Assembly: GCA_020846655.1 (NCBI GenBank)
Contig: JADLDL010000046.1
Location: forward strand, 1 to 64,000
DNA: 64,000 nucleotides
Reading direction: 5' to 3'
Origin: Saprospiraceae bacterium
GTDB lineage: Bacteria > Bacteroidota > Bacteroidia > Chitinophagales > Saprospiraceae
Below the pieces are notes generated by a model, which was not told the DNA's origin, made no database searches, and was given only the letters and a program-made list of their open reading frames with translations. This document shows positions 18,477 to 27,078 of the stretch, piece by piece. Position numbers and translations under genes: made by a program. Within the stretch, counting starts at the first letter, position 1; every line of letters starts with the position of its first letter.

Positions 18477-20003
18477 ATGATAAAATATATTGGTTTTACG
18501 ATTTTATTTTCCTTTCCATTTCTATTGTTCAGCCAAAATAAATATGATTATAACTGGACTATTGGCTACGATACCTCAGAGTTAGACCCTGGAGGTGATG
18601 TGATTTTAATTGATTTTAATATTGCCCTTGTTTCTGTGCAGACAATTAAATCGGTTGACGGTATCGCATCGGATGGTGCCAACACAACCATGTCCGATTC
18701 CACTGGAAAGTTAATCTTTTAAACCAGCGGCTGCTACGTCGTCAATGCCGCGCATGAAATCATGGAAAATGGAGACAGCATCAACACAGGTCTCATTCAA
18801 CAATATTATTGCCCGGGTGGGTACAGCCCCAATCCGGGTGGCGCCCTGGCTATCCCCTGGCCGGACAGTCCGAGCCTCTACCTGCTTTTTATTAGCGACT
18901 ACGAGGGCATCAAATTCCCAACCCCTCCGGAATACTGGTCTGGGGCATCGACACATTTATTCTACCATGTTATCGATATGACGCGCGACAGCGGCCTGGG
19001 CGCCGTGGTATCCAAACACCATCTGCTCATCGCCGATACAATGGCAAGAAACTCCATCGAAGCCTGCCGGCACGCCAACGGGCGCGATTGGTGGGTGCTG
19101 GTGCCAGTTTCCCGATCAAATTGTTATTACATTAGTCTTGTTACGCCAATGGGAGTGCAGCCTGCGAAATTGCTTTGCACTGGAGTAGCGTGGAACGAAT
19201 GGGAGACCGGCCAATCCTTTTTCACCCCCGACCGGAAAAAATTCATCCGCTACAACCACCAAAACGGCATCCATCTTTACGATTTTGACAACGCCACGGG
19301 GCTACTTTTAGAGGAGCAGGTCATCAAAATGAACGACTATTCAGCCAACAGCGTAGGGGCTTCCGTGTCGCCCAACTCGCGTTTTTTGTACATCAGCATG
19401 GTCGATTGGTTGTTTCAGTTCGATTTGCAGGCGCCCGACATCGCCGCCAGCCGGGTGCTGCTCATGGCTATCGACAACGTGCCAGACCCTTTCGTACCCA
19501 CCACCTTCACGCTCTCGGCCCTGGCGCCCGATGGTAAAATTTACATTTCCGGCGGTAGTTCGCACCTCAGCCTGCACGTGGTACACCGACCCGATTGCCC
19601 GGGCCTCTACAGCCTGCCCGAGCGCCGGGGACTGAAATTGAGTTCCTGGAATTATTTCAGCATCCCGAACCTGCCTTCGTATCGCAACAGCCCGTCTTCA
19701 GAGCCCTGCGAGTCGATCTACGTGCATACCCATACGCCCCTGGATGGGGGAAATGACGTGGTGGTCTATCCCAACCCGGCGACCGATGTGGTGCAGGTAC
19801 TGGTCAACCACCCCTTGCCCGCGCATGCGCAATGGGCACTGTGGAATGCCGTAGGGCAAAAAGTAAGGGAAATCAACTTCGAGCCGGGGCAGGACGACTA
19901 CCAGGTGGAGGTACAGGACTTGCCTGCCGGACTGTATTTTTATACGGTGCTGGGCCAGGGCCAGGTCTTAGGCCGGGGAAAATTGCTGATCCAGGGAAGA
20001 TAA
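18477..20003 (+). pseudogene. T9SS type A exported beta-propeller-like protein interrupted by an in-frame stop
   Basis: Two track ORFs (18477-18722 and 18762-20003) lie in the same frame and read as one protein broken by a single TAA at 18720-18722: ...DSTGKLIF*TSGCYVVNAAHEIMENG. The family usually has an aromatic residue at this spot (LFYT), so a Tyr codon to TAA change explains it. The N terminus has a signal peptide (MIKYIGFTILFSFPFLLFS). The middle has propeller-like repeats (HANGRDWWVLV, SVSPNSRFLYIS, LAPDGKIYISGG). The C terminus is a T9SS type A sorting domain (VVYPNPATDVVQVLV ... GLYFYTVLGQG). The first ~245 bp and a patch near 19105-19165 are AT-rich, unlike the rest. It may be a true pseudogene or a sequencing error. 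Confidence 0.8.
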
Positions 20004-20017
20004 GGAGCGACCCGCTC

Positions 20018-21703
20018 TTATTTCTTCACCACCCGCTCAAAAAACACAAACCCGCCTTTCCGGTAGATTTCCCGGCAATCGGCCAGTTGGGGCAGTTCAT
20101 CCAGGTTGGTGCATTTGGCAATAAAATACACCTTGCGGCCGGGTGTGCCGTGTGCGAGGGTAGGGTAGTCGTCGATGCTGGTATCGGCGCCCACCGGCGC
20201 TTTTCCGGTATAAAACAGGTGCGCATAACTCTTGAACCCGACCGGTTTTACAAAACAGGTTTCGCCTACTTTGCTTTCATAAAATTCAATGGCCGAGCCC
20301 TGGCTGTACCGCTCGATGTTCCGGATGGACAAAAACAGGGTAAATGATACGAACACCGCCCCGCCCGCAAAAATAGTCTGGGCGCTGAGCCAGGCCTGGC
20401 GTTTGTGCCAAAACCACCAACCTGCAATGCTGGCGCCCACCAAAATGATCCCCGGTAGGCTGTGCCACCAATACCAATCCACCGGCAAGCCCAGCAACTC
20501 CACCGCGAAGCCGTCTTGGGCAAACAGCGGTTTCAGCCACTCGGGGTGCATGCCCACCAAGGGAAAGGCCGCTACAGCGCCACCCAACAACAGGCCAAGC
20601 ACCAGCAACAAAGCGCCCGCCAATTGCGGTATTTTTTCCCAGTGCATGGCCCGCCACAAGGTGAGCGCACCGAGGTAGGTGATCGGGAAATACGCCAGCG
20701 AAGAGTAATGCACGATTTTGGTTTTGACCACGCTGAACAAAATCAGCACCACCCAAAACAGAATTTGCATCCAGGTCGCCATATCCGAGCGCTTGCAACT
20801 CGTCAGGGTATCCGATTCCAGCATTTCATCCTCCGTTTGGCGGTCGCCCCAGAGGTTGTACAGCGCAAACACCGACACCGGAAAACACCCGACCAGCAAC
20901 ACCAGCGCATGGTAGCCCCAAAAGCCGCCGTGCCCGCTGTCGGGTGTACTGAACAGGCGGATTTGATATTGAATAAATTCCTGCACAAACCAGGGCCCGT
21001 CTACCCAAACTTCCAGCCCAAACCACAGCAAGGCCACCGCCAGGGCGCTCAGCGAAAACAACACCAGGTGTTTGAAAAAGCCTTTGTTTTTGAAGCGGTA
21101 CCGCGCCCAGTAGACCCCCAGGACCAGCATGACAATGAGGTAAGCCGTGGGCCCTTTGGTCAGGATGGCCAGGCCCAGCAACGCGCCGCCACCGAGCAAA
21201 TACCGGTAGCGCTTCCAGTTCGACTGATTTTCGCCCGGACAAAAAAACTGCCAGCGAAATTCAATGAATCCATACAAGCCGCAGAAAATCAGCAGGTTGA
21301 ACCAGGGGTCGATGATGCCGCTGCGGAAATACAGGTGCGGCAGCAGGCTGCCCATCCAGGCAAGTGCCCATAGCCAACCAAAGGAGCGGTCGTGCAAGCG
21401 CCGGCCCAGGTGATACACCAGCGTGACGGTCAGGATGCCGCAAATGGCATTGGGCAGCCGGGCGGCAAATTCGCCGACGCCAAATATTTTCATCGCCAGC
21501 ACCTGCATCCAGAGGAAGAGGGGCGGTTTTTCCCAGAAAGGTTCAAAATCAATTTGCGGCTGGAAATAGTTGCCCGTGAGCAACATTTCGCGGGAGCATT
21601 CGGCAAAATTCACTTCGTCCCAGTCGAACAGGTGTACGCCGCCCAAAAACGGGACAAAAAAAAGCAATGCCAATCCTGCTATTCGTAAATAATCAAACCG
21701 CAT
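20018..21703 (-). CDS. GT39-family (ArnT-like) glycosyltransferase
   Basis: About 561 residues from the ATG at 21703; the track's longer start adds an implausible leader before the first membrane helix. It is a polytopic membrane protein with the early acidic motif FDWDEVNFAECSREM near residues 26-40, and then FEPFWEKPPLFLWMQ, which mark dolichyl-phosphate-mannose/ArnT-type GT39 enzymes. These use polyprenyl-phosphate sugars and act on the periplasmic face. About 10-11 hydrophobic helices precede a soluble C-terminal domain. The substrate is unknown. It is convergent with the T9SS pseudogene, only 14 bp away. Confidence 0.85.
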   Translation of the reverse strand: MRFDYLRIAGLALLFFVPFLGGVHLFDWDEVNFAECSREMLLTGNYFQPQIDFEPFWEKPPLFLWMQVLAMKIFGVGEFAARLPNAICGILTVTLVYHLGRRLHDRSFGWLWALAWMGSLLPHLYFRSGIIDPWFNLLIFCGLYGFIEFRWQFFCPGENQSNWKRYRYLLGGGALLGLAILTKGPTAYLIVMLVLGVYWARYRFKNKGFFKHLVLFSLSALAVALLWFGLEVWVDGPWFVQEFIQYQIRLFSTPDSGHGGFWGYHALVLLVGCFPVSVFALYNLWGDRQTEDEMLESDTLTSCKRSDMATWMQILFWVVLILFSVVKTKIVHYSSLAYFPITYLGALTLWRAMHWEKIPQLAGALLLVLGLLLGGAVAAFPLVGMHPEWLKPLFAQDGFAVELLGLPVDWYWWHSLPGIILVGASIAGWWFWHKRQAWLSAQTIFAGGAVFVSFTLFLSIRNIERYSQGSAIEFYESKVGETCFVKPVGFKSYAHLFYTGKAPVGADTSIDDYPTLAHGTPGRKVYFIAKCTNLDELPQLADCREIYRKGGFVFFERVVKK

Positions 21704-21823
21704 TTTTGATAAAATAAGGGAAAATGGAACGAATGAAAATGTAAAACTTTGGTTTTTAGCGCACTTGAACGGGTGTTTTCCGCAAGCCGATGTCTCCAAG
21801 CAACAAACTATCGGGCATTGGGT

Positions 21824-23053
21824 TCACCGGCGCTCGTTTAGGGCATCGCCAACCCGGTGCAAGGCCAGGATGCACAAACAAATCGCAAGCCCCGGCGGCA
21901 GGCTGATCCACCACAACTGCGGGTTGCTGCGCGCATTCTGCAACAAACTGCCCCAGGTGGCCCCTTGCATGCTGCTGGAGCCATAGCCCAGGAATGACAA
22001 ACCGGCCTCGATCATAATCGCCTCGGCTATCCCAAAGGCCAGGGCCGTATAGGCCGGGCGCAGGGCATTGGGCAGGGCGTGTCGCAGCAGGATACGCCAT
22101 TCGTTCAGGCCAATACCCCGCGCTACGCTGATGTAATCCAGTTCACGGATACGCAGCATTTCCGAGCGGATAAACCGCGCAAACCCGGGCCAGGCAATCA
22201 CCCCGATCAGGGCAATCATCGCCCAGATCGACTGGTTAGGCAGCATGGCCGCCAGCGCAACGATCAGCAACAAACCCGGAATCGAGGTAAAAACTTCCGC
22301 CAGCCGCATCACCACTAAATCGACGGGGATCAGCACCGGCTTGGCCAGCAGGCTCCACCGGCTCAACATTTTTCCTGCCCCATTGAATAGCAACAACACG
22401 AGAAAAAATACCACCACCGGCAACAAGATGCCCCGGCCAAACCCGGCAGCGTCCGGCGCCAGTTTGGCGCACACACCGGCGTAAAACCAGGCCGGCACCA
22501 AGCCGATCAGCAACAGCCATACCTGGCCGCGCCGCAGGCGCATTCGGTCGTCGCTCCAAAAACCAGCCATGGCCCCGAGCAAGATGCCGATGCTGAAGGC
22601 CAGCCCCATGGCCAGCAAACCGGTCAGCACGGCTACCCGCGCGCCACTGACGATCCCCGCAGCAATGTCGTACCCGTTGGAATCTGTACCCAGCCAGTGC
22701 CGGAAAACGCGTTGCGGGCCCGGGTGAAAAGCCCCCGGCCGGGCATTCAGCACGGTCGTGTCGGGACTCATCGGCAATTCGCCCGGCGAAAAAGCCACGG
22801 GCGCAAAAACGGCAGATTCATACGCAAAACGCCGCCACAGGAAATTGGACTGGATCGAATCGAGCACAGGATGCTGGTACGGCAGATCCGGGTCGGTCCA
22901 GATCGTGCGCAGGCCGGGATAAAATGTTTCACCCTGGATACGGCAGTACAAGGGCCGCCCATTGGCCAGAATATCTCGGGCCAGGGCAACCAGCAGCAAG
23001 GTGCCCAGCACAAAAAATGCAGGCCACAATTGTTTATTTTTCCACCACGCCAT
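21824..23053 (-). CDS. ABC transporter permease, OppC/DppC family
   Basis: About 409 residues from the ATG at 23053; the track ORF runs further upstream into the mevalonate-kinase-like gene. A first membrane helix (AFFVLGTLLLVALARDIL) is followed by a long periplasmic loop (about residues 30-125) containing HWLGTDSNGYDIAAGIVSGARV, typical of OppC. The rest is a BPD transport domain with the EAA loop (ARGIGLNEWRILLRHALPN). It would be one of two permeases in a peptide/nickel-type ABC importer. No partner permease, ATPase or binding protein is in view. Its start overlaps the upstream gene by 20 bp, implying co-transcription. Confidence 0.88.
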   Translation of the reverse strand: MAWWKNKQLWPAFFVLGTLLLVALARDILANGRPLYCRIQGETFYPGLRTIWTDPDLPYQHPVLDSIQSNFLWRRFAYESAVFAPVAFSPGELPMSPDTTVLNARPGAFHPGPQRVFRHWLGTDSNGYDIAAGIVSGARVAVLTGLLAMGLAFSIGILLGAMAGFWSDDRMRLRRGQVWLLLIGLVPAWFYAGVCAKLAPDAAGFGRGILLPVVVFFLVLLLFNGAGKMLSRWSLLAKPVLIPVDLVVMRLAEVFTSIPGLLLIVALAAMLPNQSIWAMIALIGVIAWPGFARFIRSEMLRIRELDYISVARGIGLNEWRILLRHALPNALRPAYTALAFGIAEAIMIEAGLSFLGYGSSSMQGATWGSLLQNARSNPQLWWISLPPGLAICLCILALHRVGDALNERR

Positions 23054-23939
23054 GTTGTTCAAATGGGAATACCGGGGCAAATTCGGACATAATTTCGAGA
23101 ACTGTATCCCGCTCCGCCGCAAAACCCAACACAAATCCGCCACCCCCGGCGCCGCATATTTTCAGCGCTATCTTTTTTTGCGACAAACAGGCTTTCCAAA
23201 TGGCCCGCATGTTTGCCGGAACCATCGGCGGCAGATGCTCCAGTTGGAGCGCGGAAAGCGCCTGCAAAGCCGGCCAAAACGCCGCATCCCGGCCCGATTG
23301 CCAGGCCTCCAGCACCTGCGCATGCGCCGGCAGGTATTGTTTTTCTAAAAATTCCGCAAATGCTACCCCTTGGCTTTGCTCCAGAAACCAGTGCACCAAG
23401 GGGCCGGTTTGGCGGGGTAAGCCGGAATCCAGCAAAAAAACAAGCGGCGCGGCGCCTTGCCAGGCCGGGGTTTCGGCAAACGTCACTTCGCTGCGCTGCG
23501 TGATCCAAAGCCCTCGGTTCAGGTAACTGGTCAGCGGGTCGATGCCCGAACTTTGTCCATGAAAAAAACTCTCCATCCGGGCAAAAATCTGTTTCAAGCC
23601 CGACAAATCCCGGCTGGGCTCCGCCACATACTGGTCGTACACGGCTGCGCACAAAGCGCCGGAACTGCCCAAGCCATAGCCAACCGGGATGCTGGATCGA
23701 AAAAACAAGCCTTCCCGTAGATCAGCGCTGAAACGATCCGTTTGCAAGCCCGGCACGCTGCCCAATTCCGGGCTTTGGGCAAACGCCGCCAGTTGTTCAA
23801 CAAAGGCATCCTCCGCTACGCCGGCAACGCGCCAGGCCCATTCGCCGCTAAAGGCCGGCACCGGCACCGCCAATGCCCGGGCGCCCAGGAGGAGCACATG
23901 TTCGCCAAAAAGCAATAGTTTGGAAGGATAGCGCCGCAT
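23034..23939 (-). CDS. GHMP kinase, mevalonate-kinase-like
   Basis: A 301-residue GHMP-superfamily small-molecule kinase. Three conserved motifs are visible: KLLLFGEHVLLLG at residues 7-19, the Gly-rich ATP loop IPVGYGLGSSGALCAAV near 80-96, and KICGAGGGGFVLGF near 266-279. The GEH start and length match mevalonate kinases and related enzymes of Bacteroidota, which commonly use the mevalonate route to isoprenoids. Mevalonate is the likely substrate, but other GHMP substrates cannot be excluded. The gene overlaps the downstream permease gene by 20 bp, an odd partnership that gives no functional clue. Confidence 0.82.
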   Translation of the reverse strand: MRRYPSKLLLFGEHVLLLGARALAVPVPAFSGEWAWRVAGVAEDAFVEQLAAFAQSPELGSVPGLQTDRFSADLREGLFFRSSIPVGYGLGSSGALCAAVYDQYVAEPSRDLSGLKQIFARMESFFHGQSSGIDPLTSYLNRGLWITQRSEVTFAETPAWQGAAPLVFLLDSGLPRQTGPLVHWFLEQSQGVAFAEFLEKQYLPAHAQVLEAWQSGRDAAFWPALQALSALQLEHLPPMVPANMRAIWKACLSQKKIALKICGAGGGGFVLGFAAERDTVLEIMSEFAPVFPFEQHGVVEK

Positions 23940-23980
23940 GGCGCAAAGGTGAGAAAAGCCGGTAAAGCATAAAAATTAAA

Positions 23981-24038
23981 CGGCGATTCGTTTGCGTTGG
24001 CTCCAGTCTTGCTGGCACCGAAACCAAACGAATCGCCG
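23981..24038 (-). terminator. long-stem terminator downstream of the M12B-type protease gene
   Basis: Perfect 14-bp inverted repeat cggcgattcgtttg / caaacgaatcgccg around a 30-nt loop. On the minus strand it is followed by TTTAATTTTTAT. It sits just after the stop of the minus-strand protease gene and before the GHMP kinase gene. Confidence 0.75.
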
Positions 24039-24060
24039 TGCATTTGAAACTGCTGTCAAT

Positions 24061-26814
24061 TTATTGTTTGACCACCCGCCGCACGAGCGGCGCCTGCCCC
24101 TCGGCCGTCATCCGAACCAGGTACACCCCTGGCGGATAGGCACTCAGGTCAAAGCGCGTTGCGCTGTCGGAGGCCGCCACGGCTTCCACCCGCAGCGAGC
24201 GGCCATTCAGATCGAGCCATTCCAGGCGACCAGTTGGAAGTAAACTGCTCACCGTCACCCACCCGCTGCTGGGGTTGGGATAGACCTGCAAGGCAGCATC
24301 GCCATCGGCGCCGTTTTTTTGCAAATCCAGCGCCATCCCGCCTTCCGGCAGCAGGGCCACTTCTTCCTGGTTGGTGGCATTGGCAGGCGTATTGATCGCT
24401 AAAATGGCCGTATAGGCCGAGAAGAGGGTGGAAGAGCATCGGGCCCGCACACGCGCCTGGTAACTTTTGCCGGGTTGCATGTTGGTGATTTGCACCACAT
24501 TGGTGGGCAAATTCACAAACGTGAGCCAGTTGGCCGAACTCGCGAGTTTGATTTGTAAATCATAGCCGGTAGCGCCCGACACAGGGCTCCAACTGATGAT
24601 CGCCGAGCTGGACGTTACGCTGTTCAGGGTGAAATTGCCCGGTGTGGCGCAGGTTTGGCCGCCCCCGCCGCCGGCCGGTGTGGTGAAATTGCTCGTCGAA
24701 TACAAGGAACTCAGGTTGCCACACACGGTGCGCACCCGTACGTTGTAGGCGGTGTTGGCCGAGAGCCCGCTCAAGGAATAAGCCGTACTGGCTGTGTTGA
24801 TCGCAGCACTCCAAATGGTAGAACTCGCGGGTTTGTACCACAACTGGTAATAACTCGCACCGGAAACGCTGCTCCAGGTGACTGAGGCGGTGGTCGGCGA
24901 TCCGGCTGAGGCACTCAGATTCGCCGGCGCGCCACAAGTGCCGCCGCTGCCGCCAGGCGTGCTGAACGAGGTGGTGGCATACGGCGACGTTCCGGTCGAA
25001 CACAAGGCCGAAACCCGGACGTTGTAGGCTGTGGCGGCGGTGAGGCCGTTGAGGGTATAATTGGTAGTCGTGAGGGTTACGGGGCCGAGCCAGGTGCCCG
25101 AACTGGCGTTTTTATACGACAATTGATACGAATTGGCGCCGGTGACAGCGCTCCAACTCACTTGAGCAGTAGTGCTTGAACTGGCCGCTGCCGACAAATT
25201 GCCCGGCGTACCGCAAGTGGTACCGCCGCCTGTGCCACCGCCGGATGAGCTGGTGAAAATCATACCGTAACTGTAATTGGACGATCCACTGCCGCAATTG
25301 GACCGCACGGCTACTTCCACGTTTTGGCTGGCCGGCAGGCCGGTAAGTTGGTACGGGCTGCTGACATTGTTCAGCGTGGTCCAGGTGGTTGCGCCAACGG
25401 TCCGCCATTGCAGGGTATAACTATTGGCGCCGGTCACGGCTGTCCAGGAAATGGTGGCATTGGCGCCCGAAATATTGTTGGCCGATAAGGCTGTGGGCGC
25501 CTGGCAACTCGCGGCTGCTGCGCAGGTGCCTGCCAAACAGGTGGCGCTGCTCACTTCCGCCCGGATTTTATTGCCCGGTAAAGTCCCGAAGCCGTTGTTA
25601 AAATTGATGCCGGTGCTGGTCAGGTGGCAATAACTCATGATGGTGCCCCCGTTGCTGGGCGCCGGGCCAGGCGAGCAGCCGCCTTCGGTGGTGAAACAAT
25701 TGTCGATGGCGCCGCCGGGCCAGGTGCAGGATTGGGTGTGTGGCGAGCCCAGGTTGTGGCCCATTTCGTGGGTCAGTACCTCAACCGTCCAGGAAAACGT
25801 AGGTACGTTGGAGTACGAAGTGTTGATATCGCTAAAGGCATAGGCATAGGAGGGCACGCACAATACATCGAGATAGGCAACGCCGCCGAGGTTGTTGCCG
25901 CCGATGCTCACGAGGTGGGCAATATCGCCGTTGTAGGATTTTCGCAGGGCTTTGAATTGGTTGAGGGCTGTGCTGCTGCTGCTGGTGCTGTAACTGTCGG
26001 GCGTTATCCAGACAAATACCTGAGAAAGGGTGGTGCTGATTTGCTCGTTGGCATACAGGGTAGCCACCTGGTTGAAGGCGCCTGTCACATAATTTAAGGT
26101 CGCTTGCACCGAACCTTTGTTTTGAAACAACTCATAATCGCACTCGAAATATACGCGCACACAACCGTTTACATCTGGCTGTGGACTGGGTTTCGGGGTG
26201 CTGTGCGGCACATCCGGCAGCAGGGCCTCGCAGGAAAAACCGGGTCGGGTGCTCAGTTCGCGGTCGCTGTACAGGATGTATTCGGAGCGGTTCAGCGGGT
26301 TTTCGAGTTTCCCAAGCACGAGGTTGCCGTGCTGATCGTCCGAAATTAACCCCATGATTTCATCCTGAAAAAAACTCAGGGCCGCCAGCGAGCGGCCGTC
26401 GCCGCGCAGCACGCCGCGGTAATGCCGGCCGGGCAGCACAGAAACCGGGCGTCCATCGGAGCTGCTGGTGACTACCGAAAAATCGGCAGTTTGAATGTTT
26501 GTTTCCAACAAATCGAGGGTCAGTATTTCATCCTGGTACACCAATTGCAGGGTGAGTGCGGTGGGCAAATGGGGAATAGCGCTGGCCAGTTGGGCAGGGT
26601 CGAGGCTGAGAAATTGGGCCTGGGGGGCAAAAAGAGAGGCGGTTTCATCGCGACGGGCACTGGGCGTAAAAAATTGGAGCGGCTGAAAAACGCCGCCCTG
26701 GTCGCGAAATTGCTGCACATGGGCAGATACTGGCGCTGCATTTTGGGCAGACACCCAACAGCACCCTGCCGCCAACCAAAGGGTCGGCAGGATCAAAATC
26801 CGAAGGCTAAACAT
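24061..26814 (-). CDS. secreted M12B (reprolysin-like) metalloprotease with FnIII repeats and T9SS type A domain
   Basis: A 917-residue exported protein with a signal peptide (LRILILPTLWLAAGCCWVSAQ). A propeptide-like region (about 30-180) precedes the catalytic domain, which carries the complete metzincin zinc motif HEMGHNLGSPH at residues 349-359 and a Met-turn GGTIMSYCH about 50 residues later. Many cysteines suggest disulfides. Four fibronectin type III repeats separated by Gly-rich linkers follow (each opening C-x-x-P-x-x-L/F and holding a VSWS or ISWT strand). The C-terminal ~90 residues are a T9SS type A sorting domain (LQVYPNPSSGWVTVSS ... GVYLVRM). It is probably exported by T9SS and attached to or released from the surface to degrade extracellular protein. 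Confidence 0.93.
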   Translation of the reverse strand: MFSLRILILPTLWLAAGCCWVSAQNAAPVSAHVQQFRDQGGVFQPLQFFTPSARRDETASLFAPQAQFLSLDPAQLASAIPHLPTALTLQLVYQDEILTLDLLETNIQTADFSVVTSSSDGRPVSVLPGRHYRGVLRGDGRSLAALSFFQDEIMGLISDDQHGNLVLGKLENPLNRSEYILYSDRELSTRPGFSCEALLPDVPHSTPKPSPQPDVNGCVRVYFECDYELFQNKGSVQATLNYVTGAFNQVATLYANEQISTTLSQVFVWITPDSYSTSSSSTALNQFKALRKSYNGDIAHLVSIGGNNLGGVAYLDVLCVPSYAYAFSDINTSYSNVPTFSWTVEVLTHEMGHNLGSPHTQSCTWPGGAIDNCFTTEGGCSPGPAPSNGGTIMSYCHLTSTGINFNNGFGTLPGNKIRAEVSSATCLAGTCAAAASCQAPTALSANNISGANATISWTAVTGANSYTLQWRTVGATTWTTLNNVSSPYQLTGLPASQNVEVAVRSNCGSGSSNYSYGMIFTSSSGGGTGGGTTCGTPGNLSAAASSSTTAQVSWSAVTGANSYQLSYKNASSGTWLGPVTLTTTNYTLNGLTAATAYNVRVSALCSTGTSPYATTSFSTPGGSGGTCGAPANLSASAGSPTTASVTWSSVSGASYYQLWYKPASSTIWSAAINTASTAYSLSGLSANTAYNVRVRTVCGNLSSLYSTSNFTTPAGGGGGQTCATPGNFTLNSVTSSSAIISWSPVSGATGYDLQIKLASSANWLTFVNLPTNVVQITNMQPGKSYQARVRARCSSTLFSAYTAILAINTPANATNQEEVALLPEGGMALDLQKNGADGDAALQVYPNPSSGWVTVSSLLPTGRLEWLDLNGRSLRVEAVAASDSATRFDLSAYPPGVYLVRMTAEGQAPLVRRVVKQ

Positions 26815-26982
26815 AAATCGATATTTAAGGATGAGTAAGAATCGTCCTGGATTAAAGGATTAATGCGGTGCCGGATTAACGGACACAGGGGGGCACTATT
26901 TCCCGGCCACAAAAATTTTAACACCTTCGGGCTGTTAAAGTCGGGGTTCCGGCGGGCGGCAGGAAAATTTGCCTTCCGGCTA

Positions 26983-27012
26983 TTTGGGCCCCGCAAACAA
27001 TATTTACCTTCG
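26983..27012 (+). promoter_or_regulatory. candidate promoter of gcvP
   Basis: TTTG (26983-26986), an 18-nt spacer, then TACCTTCG (27005-27012), one base off the Bacteroidota TAnnTTTG -7 box. It lies about 67 bp upstream of the gcvP start in the 264-bp gap after the divergent protease gene. Confidence 0.45.
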
Positions 27013-27078
27013 CGCGGTTTAGTGACTGCAAATTGCCTAACTACGCTGCATGGTTCTGTCCCTCATTAGGCCGTTACA

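Noticed and set aside
18762-20003. Downstream ORF taken as an independent gene starting at 18762
   Set aside because: It lies in the same frame as the upstream signal-peptide ORF, starts mid-domain, and lacks its own signal peptide although it ends in a T9SS export domain.
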